From: Petrosia ficiformis
Lineage: Eukaryota; Porifera; Demospongiae; Haplosclerida; Petrosiidae
Reading direction: 5' to 3'
Length of the DNA: 64,000 nucleotides
NCBI GenBank assembly: GCA_947044365.1
Contig: OX345636.1
Location: 35,221,212 to 35,285,211 of the forward strand
Numbering within the stretch: the stretch's first letter is position 1; every line of letters begins with the position of its first letter. Below, piece by piece: positions 63,651-64,000 of this stretch. The notes below the pieces were generated by a model, which worked only from the letters and a program-made list of their open reading frames with translations, was not told where the DNA came from and ran no database searches. The translations under genes were made by a program, and so were the position numbers.

Positions 63651-64000
63651 CTGTAAAATTCACCCGCAACGTTGACGTGCGCGCGTTGACGTGACGTAAT
63701 AAAAGGAGGCGTTAAAAGAAATGGACTATACAGATTTAGGCAAGAAGGGAGAAGATTGAAATATCGAGGCCATACGTTGTATTAGAACAGAGCTGACAGT
63801 CCAACCCCCTTGGTTAAGCATGGCAAACAGAACAAACATTCCAATAATCAAATATTTGTGGTGGAAAACGTGTAAAGTAATGAAATCATGAATAACAGGA
63901 AATACTGTTGATTATTGAAACCCGTATCTGCTAGAATGCCACCTTAATTGCGCTTTAAACGGCAATTATTGGCGTAACAGGAAATAGTAATTTATGATCA
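63651..64000. other. right edge, nothing recognised
   Basis: Contains a CpG-rich patch (ACGTGCGCGCGTTGACGTGACGT, about 63676-63697) but no gene is supported. Confidence 0.35.

Noticed and set aside
63343..63669. 108-codon minus-strand open frame
   Set aside because: It is a direct translation of the GCGTAA minisatellite.

Overview
This window looks like AT-rich eukaryotic, probably demosponge, DNA. It has short GT-AG introns and many small palindromic elements. Two gene families typical of sponge lineage expansions are present: TKL-type kinases with coiled coils, and a right-handed beta-helix receptor with a multi-pass membrane tail. The organism call is inference from gene content; no species marker is visible.

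Layout. 0-3 kb: a possible first exon leaving the left edge, then a decayed transposon-derived gene (minus strand) next to a piggyBac-like TTAA element. 4.9-8.5 kb: a large membrane receptor gene with one frame break. 8.9-13 kb: a TIR element carrying a tRNA-like sequence, a minisatellite and a nest of palindromic repeats. 13.1-18.3 kb: a complete six-exon kinase plus coiled-coil gene (minus), with repeats in its 3.1 kb intron. 18.3-21.2 kb: a second palindrome nest. 21.25-38.09 kb: a 16-exon minus-strand gene for a 482-aa coiled-coil protein, built from an alternating two-exon cassette. 38.16-43.45 kb: a 19-exon plus-strand gene whose product joins a ubiquitin protease (USP/C19), a SUMO protease (Ulp1/C48), two C2H2 fingers, a Mutator-like (MULE) transposase with SWIM finger, and a PHD finger. 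Its only defects are three in-frame TGA codons.

The two start codons are 65 bp apart, across a divergent promoter with an NRF1-type palindrome and two CACGTG boxes. 43.5-49.7 kb: a retroelement tail, an orphan copy of the cassette gene's first exon, two decayed THAP/DDE elements (ISL2EU-like), each with a convergent PHD fragment, and a head-to-head SINE pair. 50.2-51.1 kb: a pseudokinase-like exon. 53.2-55.1 kb: a decayed Ty3/gypsy-like retroelement. 56.3 kb: another SINE. 58.5-59.8 kb: a second kinase, a paralogue of the first, with a premature stop. 60.3-61.3 kb: a Penelope-like GIY-YIG remnant between inverted arms with degraded hammerhead ribozymes. 62.6-63.7 kb: small candidate exons and a TGCGTAA-type minisatellite.

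How the genes relate: the kinase at 13-18 kb and the cassette gene at 21-38 kb have similar C-terminal coiled-coil exons, so they may be relatives or partners. The USP-Ulp1-MULE gene is the most unusual item. Exon models were assembled by hand from GT-AG sites; every join keeps frame, but no transcript or database support was available.
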